Below are positions 8,454 to 17,003 of a DNA stretch of 64,000 nt, one piece after another. How positions within the stretch are numbered: position 1 is the first letter of the stretch; the number at the start of each line of letters is the position of its first letter. Source of the DNA: Azospirillum baldaniorum (GTDB taxonomy: Bacteria; Pseudomonadota; Alphaproteobacteria; Azospirillales; Azospirillaceae); contig NZ_CP022253.1 of NCBI RefSeq assembly GCF_003119195.2, positions 2,861,001 through 2,925,000 of the forward strand, read 5' to 3'. A program made the translations under genes and the position numbers. The notes under the pieces are model-generated. The model searched no databases. It was given only the letters and a program-made list of their open reading frames with translations, and had not been told where the DNA came from.

Positions 8454-9347
8454 ATGATGGACTGGGACAAGCTTCGGGTCTTCCACGCCGTGGCCGAGGC
8501 TGGAAGTTTCACGCACGCCGGCGAGACGCTGAACCTCAGCCAGTCGGCGGTCAGCCGCCAGATCAGCGCGCTGGAGGAGAGCCTCGGCGTGCCGCTGTTT
8601 CACCGGCACGCACGCGGCCTGATCCTGACCGAGCAGGGCGAGCTTCTGCACCGCACCGCCCGCGACGTCTTCGCCAAGCTGTCGATGACCGAAGCGATGC
8701 TGACCGAAAGCCGGGAGCATCCGAAGGGTCCGCTGCGCGTGACCACCACGGTGGCCTTCGGCTCGACTTGGCTGACCCCGCGCGTCAACGAGTTCCTGTC
8801 GATCTACCCGGACATCCAGCTCACCCTGCTGATCGACGACAACGAGCTGGATCTGGCAATGCGCGAGGCGGACATCGCCATCCGCATGAACACGCCGCGG
8901 CAGCCCGACCTGATCCAGCGTCACCTGATGTCGGTGCATTTCCATCTCTACGCTCATCAGGAGTATTTGAAGAAGCGCGGCGCCCCGAAGATCCCCGCCG
9001 ATCTGGACGGGCACGACATCGTCGCCTACCCGCCGGACGTCCGTGCGCCGATCGCCAACGTCAACTGGATCAACGAGGTGGGCGACCCGGCCCCGGGCGC
9101 GCGCAAGCCGATCCTGCAGGTCAACAGCATCTACGCCATGTACCGCGCCGTGGAGAGCGGCCTGGGCATCGCCGCCCTGCCCGACTTCCTGGTGGACGGC
9201 AGCAAGGAGCTGACGCGCGTCCTGCCCGATGTGGACGGCCCGAAGGTCGACGCCTACTTCGTCTATGCCGAGGAGCTGCGCCATTCCAAGCGCATCGCGG
9301 TGTTCCGCGACTTCCTGGTGAAGAAGGTGGCGGAGTCGGCCTTCTGA
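8454..9347 (+). CDS. LysR family transcriptional regulator
   Basis: A 297-residue regulator. The N-terminal winged helix-turn-helix (FHAVAEAGSFTHAGETLNLS then SAVSRQISALEESLGVPLFH) is followed by the linker helix and the periplasmic-binding-protein-like effector domain (about residues 90-295). Such proteins usually bind as tetramers and respond to a small molecule. The target genes cannot be told: no divergent gene lies immediately upstream, and the gene ends in its own intrinsic terminator, so it is probably monocistronic. Confidence 0.9.
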   Translation: MMDWDKLRVFHAVAEAGSFTHAGETLNLSQSAVSRQISALEESLGVPLFHRHARGLILTEQGELLHRTARDVFAKLSMTEAMLTESREHPKGPLRVTTTVAFGSTWLTPRVNEFLSIYPDIQLTLLIDDNELDLAMREADIAIRMNTPRQPDLIQRHLMSVHFHLYAHQEYLKKRGAPKIPADLDGHDIVAYPPDVRAPIANVNWINEVGDPAPGARKPILQVNSIYAMYRAVESGLGIAALPDFLVDGSKELTRVLPDVDGPKVDAYFVYAEELRHSKRIAVFRDFLVKKVAESAF

Positions 9348-9397
9348 CCCAGCCCAGCCTTTGGGCAGACACCATGTTTGCCTGTTTTTAATGCACG

Positions 9398-9433
9398 GGC
9401 GCTCGGCAAGCCATGCCGGGCGCCTTTCTTTTT
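9398..9433 (+). terminator. Intrinsic terminator of the LysR gene
   Basis: A 10-bp stem (GGCGCTCGGC / GCCGGGCGCC, one T-G wobble) with a 7-base loop, followed directly by TTTCTTTTT. It lies 50 bases after the LysR stop codon. Confidence 0.85.
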
Positions 9434-9599
9434 GTACGGATTGTACCGAAACCCGTCCCGCATCTTTGCAATACGGTTGCCGTTTTCCGTGCGAGGCCAC
9501 CTGCCCTTCAGCACCATACGCATCCGCACGCCAATTTCTCACGCTTCTTCAAGCCTTTACAAGCTATGCGGTTCTCGCATGGCCGAATTGGATATTTGG

Positions 9600-9779
9600 G
9601 GATGGAATCCTTTGGGCAGAATGGTCAAATCTTGGGCGTTGGATGTTGCGCCGCAGCATCCGGCGTTTCGTCCCGGAAGCCCGCTTCCGGGGTTGGGTCT
9701 TCGGACCCAGCGTCTCCCAGACGTGAAGCCTCCCTGTTCAACTCGCCGCTAGCCCACTGGGTTAGCGGCAGTTTTTTTG
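9600..9779 (+). ncRNA. Candidate structured small RNA ending in an intrinsic terminator
   Basis: Four consecutive hairpins precede a terminator on the plus strand: 9641-9661 (9-bp stem with one G-U pair), 9672-9691 (CCCGGAAGC / GCTTCCGGG), 9694-9709 (TGGGTC-TTCG-GACCCA, a UUCG tetraloop) and 9711-9723 (CGTCT-CCC-AGACG). A single-stranded piece containing CCTCCC, complementary to Shine-Dalgarno sequences, then leads into the terminator. No plus-strand protein gene lies between the LysR terminator at 9433 and this one, and the following gene is on the other strand, so something non-coding should be transcribed here. The 5' end and promoter are not resolved; it may start anywhere after 9434. I could not match it to 6S, SRP, RNase P or tmRNA. 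Confidence 0.5.
9745..9779 (+). terminator. Intrinsic terminator of the candidate small RNA
   Basis: A perfect 11-bp stem (GCCGCTAGCCC / GGGTTAGCGGC) with a 3-base loop ACT, followed by AG and seven T. The T-run is on the plus strand only, so it does not serve the leftward gene ending at 9823. Confidence 0.9.
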
Positions 9780-9822
9780 TCGGGATGGTACCTGTGGGCA
9801 CAGGATGGGAGGAGCCGGCGCG

Positions 9823-10218
9823 TTATCGGACGTCGGGAAGCCGGGCACCCTCACGCGCATAGATCTGGCGCGGCGCGCAATATTCATCGAGTTGCACCAC
9901 CACGGCTCCGGGCTGGCTGTTCAAGCCCACCCAGGCATCGTAGCCGACGATGTCGCCCGGAATGTTGCGATACAGGCCATAGGCGAGATAGCGGACGTCG
10001 GACACCGGTATCCGCACCCCGGCGAGGGACGAGGCGACGGCCCCGTTGCAGCGGTTCGGGCTCAGCCGATCCAGGGCGCTCACCGCGCCGGGCTCGGGGG
10101 TGGCTTGCGGGGGCGGGCTCAGCCCGGCGCAGGCCGCCACAAGGACCACCGACGCGACGCCTCCACCCCGTTGGAGCGCCCGGAGGCACCCTGCCCTCCC
10201 GACTGTTCCACCCATCAT
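9823..10218 (-). CDS. Predicted lipoprotein, possibly I78 peptidase-inhibitor-like
   Basis: A 131-residue protein with a hydrophobic signal and lipobox LVAAC at about residue 30. The mature part begins with a Pro-rich linker, then RCNGAVASSLAGVRIPVSDV and a C-terminal VVVQLDEYCAPRQIYA strand. The layout of an early CxG-A helix and a late strand resembles I78-type inhibitors, but their conserved TMDYRPDRLN segment is absent, so this is weak. The ATG at 10218 is preceded by AGGAGG; a longer reading to 10311 lacks this. It heads toward the candidate small RNA and lies downstream of a second lipoprotein gene. Confidence 0.65.
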   Translation of the reverse strand: MMGGTVGRAGCLRALQRGGGVASVVLVAACAGLSPPPQATPEPGAVSALDRLSPNRCNGAVASSLAGVRIPVSDVRYLAYGLYRNIPGDIVGYDAWVGLNSQPGAVVVQLDEYCAPRQIYAREGARLPDVR

Positions 10219-10312
10219 CGGATCATCCTCCTGCACGCCGTTCCTTCGTCCCCCCGGATCAACAGGCAGGAGGACGTCCTGTGCCGGGGCGCCAACCCAC
10301 GGCCAGAACACC

Positions 10313-10867
10313 TCAATTCACCACTTTGATGCCCTTGGGACGGCTCGTTTCGGTCGGCAGATGATCGGCCGACAGGACGCGCTGGTAGGTGCCGTTCGTC
10401 TGCACCATCACGCGCTGGCCGGGACCGAAGACCGGCTCGTTGGCCCCCTGCTCCTGAACGATGGTGATCGTGCGGCCGGTGGCCAGCGTCACCACATACT
10501 CGATCCCCGTGCGATCCGAGATCGCCTGCTCCGCCACGGCGCCGGCCACAGCGCCCACCACCGCACCGCCCAGGATCGCCGCCACGTTGCCGGAGCCCTT
10601 GCCGACGTTGGACAGCGCCAAACCGCCGGCAGCCCCACCGACCAGCCCGCCAACTCCCGTGTTCTGCCCCTGGATGTCCACCGGACGGGTCGCCATCACG
10701 GTGCCGAACTCGACCGAGGTCGCTTGGCCGACATCCCGGTAGCTGTAGCGGTTCTGGCTCTGGCCGGCGCAGGCGCCAAGCGACAGGACCGTCAGACCCG
10801 GCATCGCCGCGGCCAGGCCGCGCTTCATCGACCGACGGTGTTTCGTTTCTTGATAAAGGGAGGACAT
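10313..10867 (-). CDS. Glycine-zipper outer-membrane lipoprotein (SlyB/Pcp-like)
   Basis: A 184-residue protein. After a basic start, the signal segment ends at lipobox LSLGAC. The central part is a glycine-zipper hairpin (GVGGLVGGAAGGLALSNVG and AAILGGAVVGAVAGAVAEQA) typical of SlyB/Pcp proteins, followed by a C-terminal beta domain with YVVTLATGRTITIVQEQ and GQRVMVQT. SlyB proteins sit in the outer membrane and help keep it intact under stress. I chose ATG 10867 because GAGGATGCG precedes it; 10882 (upstream) and 10828 (at MKRGL) are alternatives. Confidence 0.85.
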   Translation of the reverse strand: MSSLYQETKHRRSMKRGLAAAMPGLTVLSLGACAGQSQNRYSYRDVGQATSVEFGTVMATRPVDIQGQNTGVGGLVGGAAGGLALSNVGKGSGNVAAILGGAVVGAVAGAVAEQAISDRTGIEYVVTLATGRTITIVQEQGANEPVFGPGQRVMVQTNGTYQRVLSADHLPTETSRPKGIKVVN

Positions 10868-11057
10868 CGCATCCTCATGCACGCACAGCGCGGCGCCCCG
10901 AACCGGGCGCCACCGCCGCGAGCATGGGCGGGCAGCGGGCCGTTGTCCATGCGAGAATACGTCATTGCGGTGCCGTTCCCGCGACGCCCATTCCTTTCAG
11001 ACAGGTCTTTTCAAACAGGCCGTCTTGAAGCGGACAGCCTTGAAGCGGACCGGCCCG

Positions 11058-11477
11058 TCACCAGCCCCGGCCCGACGACCAGCCGCCATAGAACTGCACG
11101 CTCGGCCCCGGATAGGGACGGGGCCCCCAATCGTTGCGCCAGGCGCGGTGGTGATGGTGACGGGGCGGCGGTCCCCAATAGGGGGGCGGAGCGACCACGA
11201 TGGGCGGCGGGGGGCGGTAGCCCGGCACGACGATCACCCGGCTTCCCGGCGGCGGTACGATCACCGAAGGACCGCCATAGGGAGAACCGCCATAGGGAGA
11301 ACCGCCATACCAGGAGCCGCGGTCACGCGGGCCATGCGCGTCCGCCGACGTGGGAAGAACGGCCAGCGCCAGCGCACCGGCGACGCCCAGCACCGCCATA
11401 CGGGCCGCCGAACGAAAAGCCACAGCCACGCCCGTAGGACGCATGCGGTGGAGGAACGTGGGGATCAGCGCGCTCAT
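11058..11477 (-). CDS. Exported Gly/Tyr/Pro/His-rich protein
   Basis: A 139-residue protein whose N-terminal half contains a signal peptide (hydrophobic run ending near TSADAHGPRD). The mature part is low-complexity: three YGGSP-like units, proline runs and a PPPRHHHHR cluster. The YGGSP units are encoded by three 15-base near-copies at 11266-11310. AAGGAAG precedes the ATG. Such short exported Pro/His-rich proteins are common in alphaproteobacteria but their role is unknown; the histidines could bind metal. Confidence 0.65.
   Translation of the reverse strand: MSALIPTFLHRMRPTGVAVAFRSAARMAVLGVAGALALAVLPTSADAHGPRDRGSWYGGSPYGGSPYGGPSVIVPPPGSRVIVVPGYRPPPPIVVAPPPYWGPPPRHHHHRAWRNDWGPRPYPGPSVQFYGGWSSGRGW
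11266..11310. repeat. 15-bp tandem repeat inside the exported Gly/Pro/His-rich gene
   Basis: Three contiguous 15-base units, the last two ggagaaccgccatag/c and the first slightly diverged. The length is a multiple of three, so copy-number change would add or remove one YGGSP unit without shifting the frame. Confidence 0.8.
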
Positions 11478-11600
11478 ACCGGTCTTCCTTCACAGGTCCG
11501 GCGGCACCCGTCGACCGAAGTCCCTCGGCCGAAGCCCGGCGCCGCCTCACTGGGATGAACAGGCGGCCCCGCCGGACTATTCCCGGACGACCGGATGACC

Positions 11601-12440
11601 TCAATGGCTCATCAGGACCGGAACCGTCATGTGTTCCAGCATGTAGCGGGTCATGCCGCCCAGCACCTGTTCGCGCAGCCGCGAGCGGCCGTAGGCGCCC
11701 ATGACCAGAAGATCGCAGGATTCGTCGGCGACCATGTTCAGCAGTGTGTCGCCCGGATCGATCTGGTCGGTCACGATGTGGGTGGCCTCCACCCGGCAGC
11801 CGTGGCGCGACAGATGCTTGGCGATGTCCGCGCCCGGCTCGTCGCCGATGCCGGCGGGACCGGCCTTGGGGTTGACGGCCATCACCACCACGCGCTTGGC
11901 GGCGGTCAGGATGGGCATCGCGTCGGCCACCGCGCGGGCCGCCTCGCGGCTGCCGTTCCAGGCGACCAGCACGCGCTCCCCGATGTGGGGGAAAGAGCCG
12001 GCGTAGGGCACGACCAGCAGCGGACGCCCGCATTCGAACACCAGATCCTGCGGCAGAGCGATCGGGCGGTCACGGTCGCGGTGCGGATCGGCCTGCCCGA
12101 CCACCACCACGTCGGCGTAGCGCCCGTGCAGCGCCGCGCTGTCCGTCGGATGGCCGTAGAGGACCCGCCATTCCGAGCGGTCGGTCAGGCCGTTGCGGCG
12201 CACCGCGTCGGTGAAGAGTGCCTCCGCCCTGGCGGTCTGGTTCTCGATGTAGCCGCGCTGCATGGCGCGCACCTCGTCCGGCAGTTCCGCCTCGACATAG
12301 CCCGGCAGGGTCAGCGGGACGACGGGGTAGAGGCCGGTGATGTGGCCGTCGGTGCGCGCGGCCAGTTGGGCGGCGGCGTCGATTCGCGCCGCAGCGGCGG
12401 CGGTGTCGTCGACGACCACCAGCAGGTCCTTGAGTGCCAT
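11601..12440 (-). CDS. Universal stress protein with two tandem UspA domains
   Basis: A 279-residue cytosolic protein. Domain 1 starts at LKDLLVVVDDT; domain 2 starts near residue 155 at ERVLVAWNGSREAARAVADA. The second domain ends with a nucleotide-binding loop of the G-x2-G-x9-G type (GAYGRSRLREQVLGGMTRY); the first lacks it. Tandem USPs bind ATP or other ligands and act in stress survival. The ATG at 12440 follows GAGGGAGAATCGCC; the open frame extends to 12500 without better support. It is the first of four leftward genes. Confidence 0.9.
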   Translation of the reverse strand: MALKDLLVVVDDTAAAAARIDAAAQLAARTDGHITGLYPVVPLTLPGYVEAELPDEVRAMQRGYIENQTARAEALFTDAVRRNGLTDRSEWRVLYGHPTDSAALHGRYADVVVVGQADPHRDRDRPIALPQDLVFECGRPLLVVPYAGSFPHIGERVLVAWNGSREAARAVADAMPILTAAKRVVVMAVNPKAGPAGIGDEPGADIAKHLSRHGCRVEATHIVTDQIDPGDTLLNMVADESCDLLVMGAYGRSRLREQVLGGMTRYMLEHMTVPVLMSH

Positions 12441-12900
12441 GGCGATTCTCCCTCGCTCGCGCGGGTGGGCGATCGTTGTGCACCACCTCTTCTCGCGCAT
12501 TGGTCGAAATTATAGCCCGGCGTGGCCCTCTCTGACGATGCTCAGAATGGGGAACGCTGGCATGCCGCATCTGCGCGCGCCGCCGGCTCGGTCGCCGGCC
12601 TAGGATTCGACCATTCGTGGCCTTTCACAGCTCCGGCAACCTGCCGTGGTTTGGCACGGATCGGCACGCGGCACCCCCGGCCCCGTCCGCCACCGATGCC
12701 GCAAAATCAATCACCGCCAATCAAAACATCAACCGTGATTTGCATGAATACCCGAGTATGAAGGTCGGTTCTGTCCTCGGGCAACTATAGTGGGGCGATG
12801 CTTTCCACCGTCTTCGGCGGCTTTGGTTTTGACGGGCGGGCATTCTTTCGCGTAAGTGTTGATCGTGGTTTTCCCAACGGTGTCTCGACCATTCGCGCCC
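12441..12900. other. Divergent intergenic region, 460 bases
   Basis: Separates the leftward universal stress protein from the rightward PAS-GGDEF-EAL gene, so promoters for both should lie here. TATAGT at 12786-12791 is a possible -10 element for the rightward gene, without a good -35. I see no convincing coding sequence, repeat or RNA. Confidence 0.4.
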
Positions 12901-14649
12901 ATGAAGCCGGACCCTCACCTCGCCTCCCTTGCCGCAGCCCTGTCCGGCACCGCTTCCGGGGCTCCGGCGCTCGACACCCTGCGGCAGCTTCTCGACGTCA
13001 TGCCGGCGATGGTCGGCCTGCTCGACACGCAGCGGCGGCACCTCTACGCCAACCAGGCGTATCTGGACTATATGGGCCGCACGCTGGACTCCCTCATCGG
13101 GACCACGGTGGGCGACATCCTCGGGCCGGAGACCCAGCGCAACAACAGCGCCGCGGTTGAACGCGCGCTGGACGGCGAGACGGTGCAGGTGGAGGGCTGG
13201 CTTCCCCGGTCCAGCGGCGGCAACGACTACGTGACGCGGGTGCACGCGCCCTACCGCGGCCCGGACGGCTCCATCGCCGGCTACTTCGTCATCATGCAGA
13301 ACATGACGGAGCGCCGCCGCACCCAGGACGACCTCTTCCGGCTGGCCTACTACGACCCGGTGACCGGGCTGGCGAACCGGCTCCTGCTGGTCAAGCACAT
13401 GGCCGACTTCCACGGCATGGGGGAACCCTTCACGCTGGTCATCGTGGACTTCGACCGCTTCGTCGACGTGCGCACCAGCCTGGGCCAGAGCTTCGCCAAC
13501 GAGATCCTGACCGACGTCGCCACGCGGCTGAGCGTGCGGGCCGGGTCGGTGGACCTGATCGCCCGCATCAGCGACCACGCCTTCGCGCTGCTGATCGGCG
13601 GCACGCAGGACCCGCTGGCGGTGGAGGAGCGGCTGACCACCATCGCGTCGCTGGTCCGCTCCGCCAAGACGGCGTCGGGCGCCTCGGTCTTCCTGTCGGC
13701 CAGCATCGGCGTCGCCGCTTCCTGCGACACCCACACCCGGCCCGAGGACGTGCTGCGCGACGCGGAGATCGCCACCGGCCGCGCCCGCGAGCAGGGCGGC
13801 GGGCGCCACGCCTGGTTCGACCCGGCCATGCACGCCCGCGTCGTCGAGCAGGTGCGGCTGGAGCACGACCTGCGCCGCGCGCTGGAGCGCGGCGAGGAGC
13901 TGTGGGTCGCCTACCAGCCGATCGTCGAGATGGTCACCGGCGGTCTGGCCGGGTTCGAGGCGCTGGTGCGCTGGAACCATCCCGAACGCGGCAACATTCC
14001 CCCCGGCGTCTTCATTCCGATCGCCGAGAGCACCGGCCTGATCGTCACGCTGGGCGCCTGGGTGCTGCGCGAGGCGTGCCGGCAGATCGCCGCATGGCAG
14101 GACCAGCGCCTGCCCGGCTCGGCCAACCTGTTCATGAGCATCAACCTGTCCACCCGCCAGCTGAACGACCCCGACATGGTCTCGCTGGTGCGCGAGGTGC
14201 TGCGCGAGACCGGGGCCGAGCCGTCCTGGATCAAGCTGGAGATCACCGAAAGCGCGGTCATGGAAAAGGCCGAGCAGTCGATCCGCCTGCTGCAGACCCT
14301 GCGCGGGCTGGGCATCAAGATGTCCATCGACGATTTCGGCACCGGCTATTCGTCGCTGTCCTACCTGCACAAGCTGCCCATCGACAGCCTGAAGGTGGAC
14401 CGGTCCTTCGTCATGGCCATGCACCAGTCGGAGGAGAACCGCGCCATCGTCCGCATCATCATGGATCTGGCGCGGCTTCTCGGCTTCGACGTCATCGCCG
14501 AGGGCATCGAGACGAGCGCCGACGCCAACCTGCTGCGCGCGCTCGCCTGCGATTATGGGCAGGGCTACCATTTCGCCCGCCCGATGCCCGCCGCCGACGC
14601 CGACCGGCTGGTCGGAGCCGAGCATCTGCCCTGGCAGGTGCCGCGCTGA
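12901..14649 (+). CDS. PAS-GGDEF-EAL protein; degenerate GGDEF, intact EAL (c-di-GMP phosphodiesterase)
   Basis: A 582-residue cytosolic protein with a PAS domain (about 25-130), a GGDEF domain (about 145-300) and an EAL domain (about 320-570). The GGDEF signature is replaced by SDHAF at residues 224-228, so cyclase activity is not expected. The EAL domain keeps EALVRW (from residue 353), EITES, DDFGTGYSSLSYL and AEGIET, the metal- and substrate-binding residues of active phosphodiesterases. It should hydrolyse c-di-GMP under control of a PAS-sensed signal. The start is uncertain: ATG 12901 is used, but an in-frame GTG lies at 12856 and neither has a clear ribosome binding site. Confidence 0.9.
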   Translation: MKPDPHLASLAAALSGTASGAPALDTLRQLLDVMPAMVGLLDTQRRHLYANQAYLDYMGRTLDSLIGTTVGDILGPETQRNNSAAVERALDGETVQVEGWLPRSSGGNDYVTRVHAPYRGPDGSIAGYFVIMQNMTERRRTQDDLFRLAYYDPVTGLANRLLLVKHMADFHGMGEPFTLVIVDFDRFVDVRTSLGQSFANEILTDVATRLSVRAGSVDLIARISDHAFALLIGGTQDPLAVEERLTTIASLVRSAKTASGASVFLSASIGVAASCDTHTRPEDVLRDAEIATGRAREQGGGRHAWFDPAMHARVVEQVRLEHDLRRALERGEELWVAYQPIVEMVTGGLAGFEALVRWNHPERGNIPPGVFIPIAESTGLIVTLGAWVLREACRQIAAWQDQRLPGSANLFMSINLSTRQLNDPDMVSLVREVLRETGAEPSWIKLEITESAVMEKAEQSIRLLQTLRGLGIKMSIDDFGTGYSSLSYLHKLPIDSLKVDRSFVMAMHQSEENRAIVRIIMDLARLLGFDVIAEGIETSADANLLRALACDYGQGYHFARPMPAADADRLVGAEHLPWQVPR

Positions 14650-14670
14650 GCGGCACCCCCCTTTGTTTGC

Positions 14671-15306
14671 TCAATAGTAAGGGTCGCCGAGCCCTTCGGC
14701 CTCGAACGTCGCCTTGACCGCGGGACGGTCCAGCACGCGGGCGAGGTAGGGGCCGAGGTTGGGCAGGCTGCGCGCCGGCGTTCCCATGAAGCGGGTCCAG
14801 CGGGCCAGCATGAACAGGTAGGGATCGACGGCGCTGTAGCGGTCACCCAGGAACCACGCCTTGTCCGCCAATTCGCGGTCCAGCAGCGTGAAGCGCTCCA
14901 GCAGCCGCGCCTCCGCCATCGCCTTGACCGAAGCCTGCGCCTCCGCCCCTTCGGCGTGACGCTCCGGGTAGAAATAGACCAGCATGTCGGCCTGGACGGT
15001 GTTGGTCAGGAAGACCAGCCACTGGTAGAAATGTGCGCGCTCCGCCGTGCCGGGCGCGGGGGCCAGCCCGGCGGCCGGGTGCGAATCGGCCAGATGCAGG
15101 CAGATCGCTGCGGCCTCGAACAGCACCAGATCGCCGTCGACCAGCGTCGGCACCCGTCCGTTGGGGTTCAGCCGGAGATAGTCCGGCGCCTTGTGCGCGG
15201 CGGTGGCGCGGTCCAGCAGGACGAGGTCAAAGGACAGCCCGATCTCGCGCAGCAGGATGTGCGGGGCCATCGACGCGCTGCTCGGCATTCCATACAAGGT
15301 GATCAT
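14671..15306 (-). CDS. Glutathione S-transferase family protein
   Basis: A 211-residue protein with an N-terminal thioredoxin fold (ITLYGMPSSASMAPHILLRE; cis-proline segment NGRVPTLVDGD; LFEAAAICLHLAD as the glutathione-contacting ESxAI-like region) and a helical C-terminal domain. The serines after the first strand fit a Ser-type (beta/theta-like) enzyme. AGAAGGGG precedes ATG 15306; the longer frame to 15417 lacks support. It converges on the PAS-GGDEF-EAL gene with a 21-base gap. Substrate unknown. Confidence 0.85.
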   Translation of the reverse strand: MITLYGMPSSASMAPHILLREIGLSFDLVLLDRATAAHKAPDYLRLNPNGRVPTLVDGDLVLFEAAAICLHLADSHPAAGLAPAPGTAERAHFYQWLVFLTNTVQADMLVYFYPERHAEGAEAQASVKAMAEARLLERFTLLDRELADKAWFLGDRYSAVDPYLFMLARWTRFMGTPARSLPNLGPYLARVLDRPAVKATFEAEGLGDPYY

Positions 15307-15514
15307 CGTTCCCCTTCTCTTCCGAAACTCCGGAGCTTGTGCAACGGGCCTGGGTGCCATGCAGGACGGGAATGCCCGCCCCACCCCCTGATTCTCCGGC
15401 TTTGTCAGGAGGGCCAACCATGCCTATGATCGGGGGCGCCGTTTAACATTTTCAACAGCGGCGAACCAGCATCGGCAACGACCGACTCCGGCAGCGAACA
15501 CAGGGATAGAGATC

Positions 15515-16930
15515 ATGACCGAACAGGGCGTCGCGGCGACTGAAAGTTTTGAGCCCGACAATCATGGCGCTGGAAACTCCGCCGCCAGCCGCGACAAGGC
15601 GTATTTCCTCCACCCCTACACGAACCTGCACGCGCACGAGACCCAGGGTCCGCTGATCATCGAGCGGGGCGAGGGCGTGCGCGTCTTCGATGACAGCGGC
15701 AAGGAATACATCGAGGGTCTGGCCAGCCTGTGGTGCGTGTCGCTGGGCTGGGGCGAGGAGCGCCTCGTCGAGGCCGCCACCCGCCAGATGCGCAAGCTGC
15801 CGACCTACCATGTCTTCGGCCACAAGAGCCACGAGCCGGGCATCGATCTGGCCGAGCGGCTGATCAAGCTGGCCCCGGTGCCGATGTCCAAGGTGTTCTT
15901 CGCCAACTCCGGATCGGAGGCGAACGACACCGCCGTCAAGCTGGTCTGGTACTACAACAACGCGCTGGGCCGCCCGGAGAAGAAGAAGATCCTGTCGCGC
16001 GTGAAGGCCTATCACGGCGTCACCGTGGCGACGGCCAGCCTGACCGGCCTGGTGAACAACCACCGCGATTTCGACCTGCCGATCGCGCGCATCCAGCACA
16101 CCGACTGCCCGCACCACTACCGCTTCGCCGAGCCGGGCGAGAGCGAGGAGGATTTCGCGACCCGTCTGGCGGAGAGCCTGGAGGCGCTCATCCTGGCCGA
16201 GGGGCCGGAGACCATCGCCGCCATGTTCGCCGAGCCGGTGATGGGGGCCGGCGGCGTCATCGTGCCGCCCGCGACCTACTTCGCGAAGATCCAGCCGATC
16301 CTGAAGAAGTACGACATCCTCCTGGTCGCCGACGAGGTGATCTGCGGCTTCGGGCGCACCGGGAATTTCTGGGGCAGCCAGACCATGGGCATGCAGCCGG
16401 ACATCCTGACCTGCGCCAAGCAGTTGTCCTCCGGCTATCTGCCGATCTCCGCCGTGATGGTGTCGGACGCGGTCTACCGGGCCTGCGTCGAGGAGAGCAA
16501 GAAGATCGGCACCTTCGGCCACGGCTACACCTACTCCGCCCACCCGGTGGCGGCGGCGGTCGCGATCGAGACGCTGAAGATCTACGAGGAGCGGGACCTG
16601 GTCGGCCATGTCCGCGCCGTCGCCCCGCTGTTCCAGCGCCGGCTGAAGGCCCTGGCCGACCATCCGCTGGTCGGCGAGGCGCGCGGCGTCGGGCTGATCG
16701 GCGCCCTCGAACTGGTCGCCGACAAGGAGACCAAGACCCCGTTCGATCCGGTGGGCCGGGCCGGCGCCGTCGTGAACGGGCTGAGCCAGGAGAACGGCCT
16801 GATCATCCGCGCCATGGGCGACAGCGTGGCGGTCTGCCCGCCGCTGGTCATCGGCGAGGAGGACATCAACCGGATGTTCGACCGCCTGACCACCGCGCTG
16901 GACGCCGCGATCCCCGTCCTGCGCGGGTAA
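15515..16930 (+). CDS. Class III PLP-dependent aminotransferase (omega-transaminase type)
   Basis: A 471-residue fold-type I enzyme. Landmarks are FHxY-like FLHPYTNLHAHETQGPLII, FANSGSEANDTAVKLVWYY (cofactor phosphate site), KAYHGVT, LLVADEVICGFGRTG (Asp contacts the pyridine nitrogen) and CAKQLSSGYLPISAV with the Schiff-base Lys302. The length and motifs fit aspartate-family or omega-amino-acid:pyruvate transaminases acting on amines, putrescine or beta-alanine-type donors. GGGATAGAG precedes the ATG. It ends in an intrinsic terminator and appears monocistronic. The substrate cannot be decided from context. Confidence 0.88.
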   Translation: MTEQGVAATESFEPDNHGAGNSAASRDKAYFLHPYTNLHAHETQGPLIIERGEGVRVFDDSGKEYIEGLASLWCVSLGWGEERLVEAATRQMRKLPTYHVFGHKSHEPGIDLAERLIKLAPVPMSKVFFANSGSEANDTAVKLVWYYNNALGRPEKKKILSRVKAYHGVTVATASLTGLVNNHRDFDLPIARIQHTDCPHHYRFAEPGESEEDFATRLAESLEALILAEGPETIAAMFAEPVMGAGGVIVPPATYFAKIQPILKKYDILLVADEVICGFGRTGNFWGSQTMGMQPDILTCAKQLSSGYLPISAVMVSDAVYRACVEESKKIGTFGHGYTYSAHPVAAAVAIETLKIYEERDLVGHVRAVAPLFQRRLKALADHPLVGEARGVGLIGALELVADKETKTPFDPVGRAGAVVNGLSQENGLIIRAMGDSVAVCPPLVIGEEDINRMFDRLTTALDAAIPVLRG

Positions 16931-16948
16931 CGGCCGGTTCCGCGACGA

Positions 16949-16987
16949 GAAAGGGCCGCCCCGCCATCCGGCGCGGGCGGCCCTTTT
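16949..16987 (+). terminator. Intrinsic terminator of the aminotransferase gene
   Basis: Stem AAGGGCCGCCC / GGGCGGCCCTT with a loop of about 13 bases and a short T-run. It lies 20 bases after the stop; the opposing gene ends 17 bases further on, so it may serve both strands. Confidence 0.8.
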
Positions 16988-17003
16988 CATTCGATGAGGG
17001 GCC

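Noticed and set aside
8275..8457. 60-aa plus-strand open frame before the LysR gene
   Set aside because: No ribosome binding site, unusual composition, and it runs through the likely LysR promoter into the LysR start.
9434..9780. Candidate structured RNA as 6S, SRP, RNase P or tmRNA
   Set aside because: None of the conserved sequence blocks I know for these RNAs is present, and the structure is a chain of short hairpins, unlike the long rod of 6S or SRP RNA.
12522..12761. 79-aa plus-strand open frame in the divergent region
   Set aside because: Low-complexity Pro/Arg-rich product without a ribosome binding site; it lies where promoters are expected.
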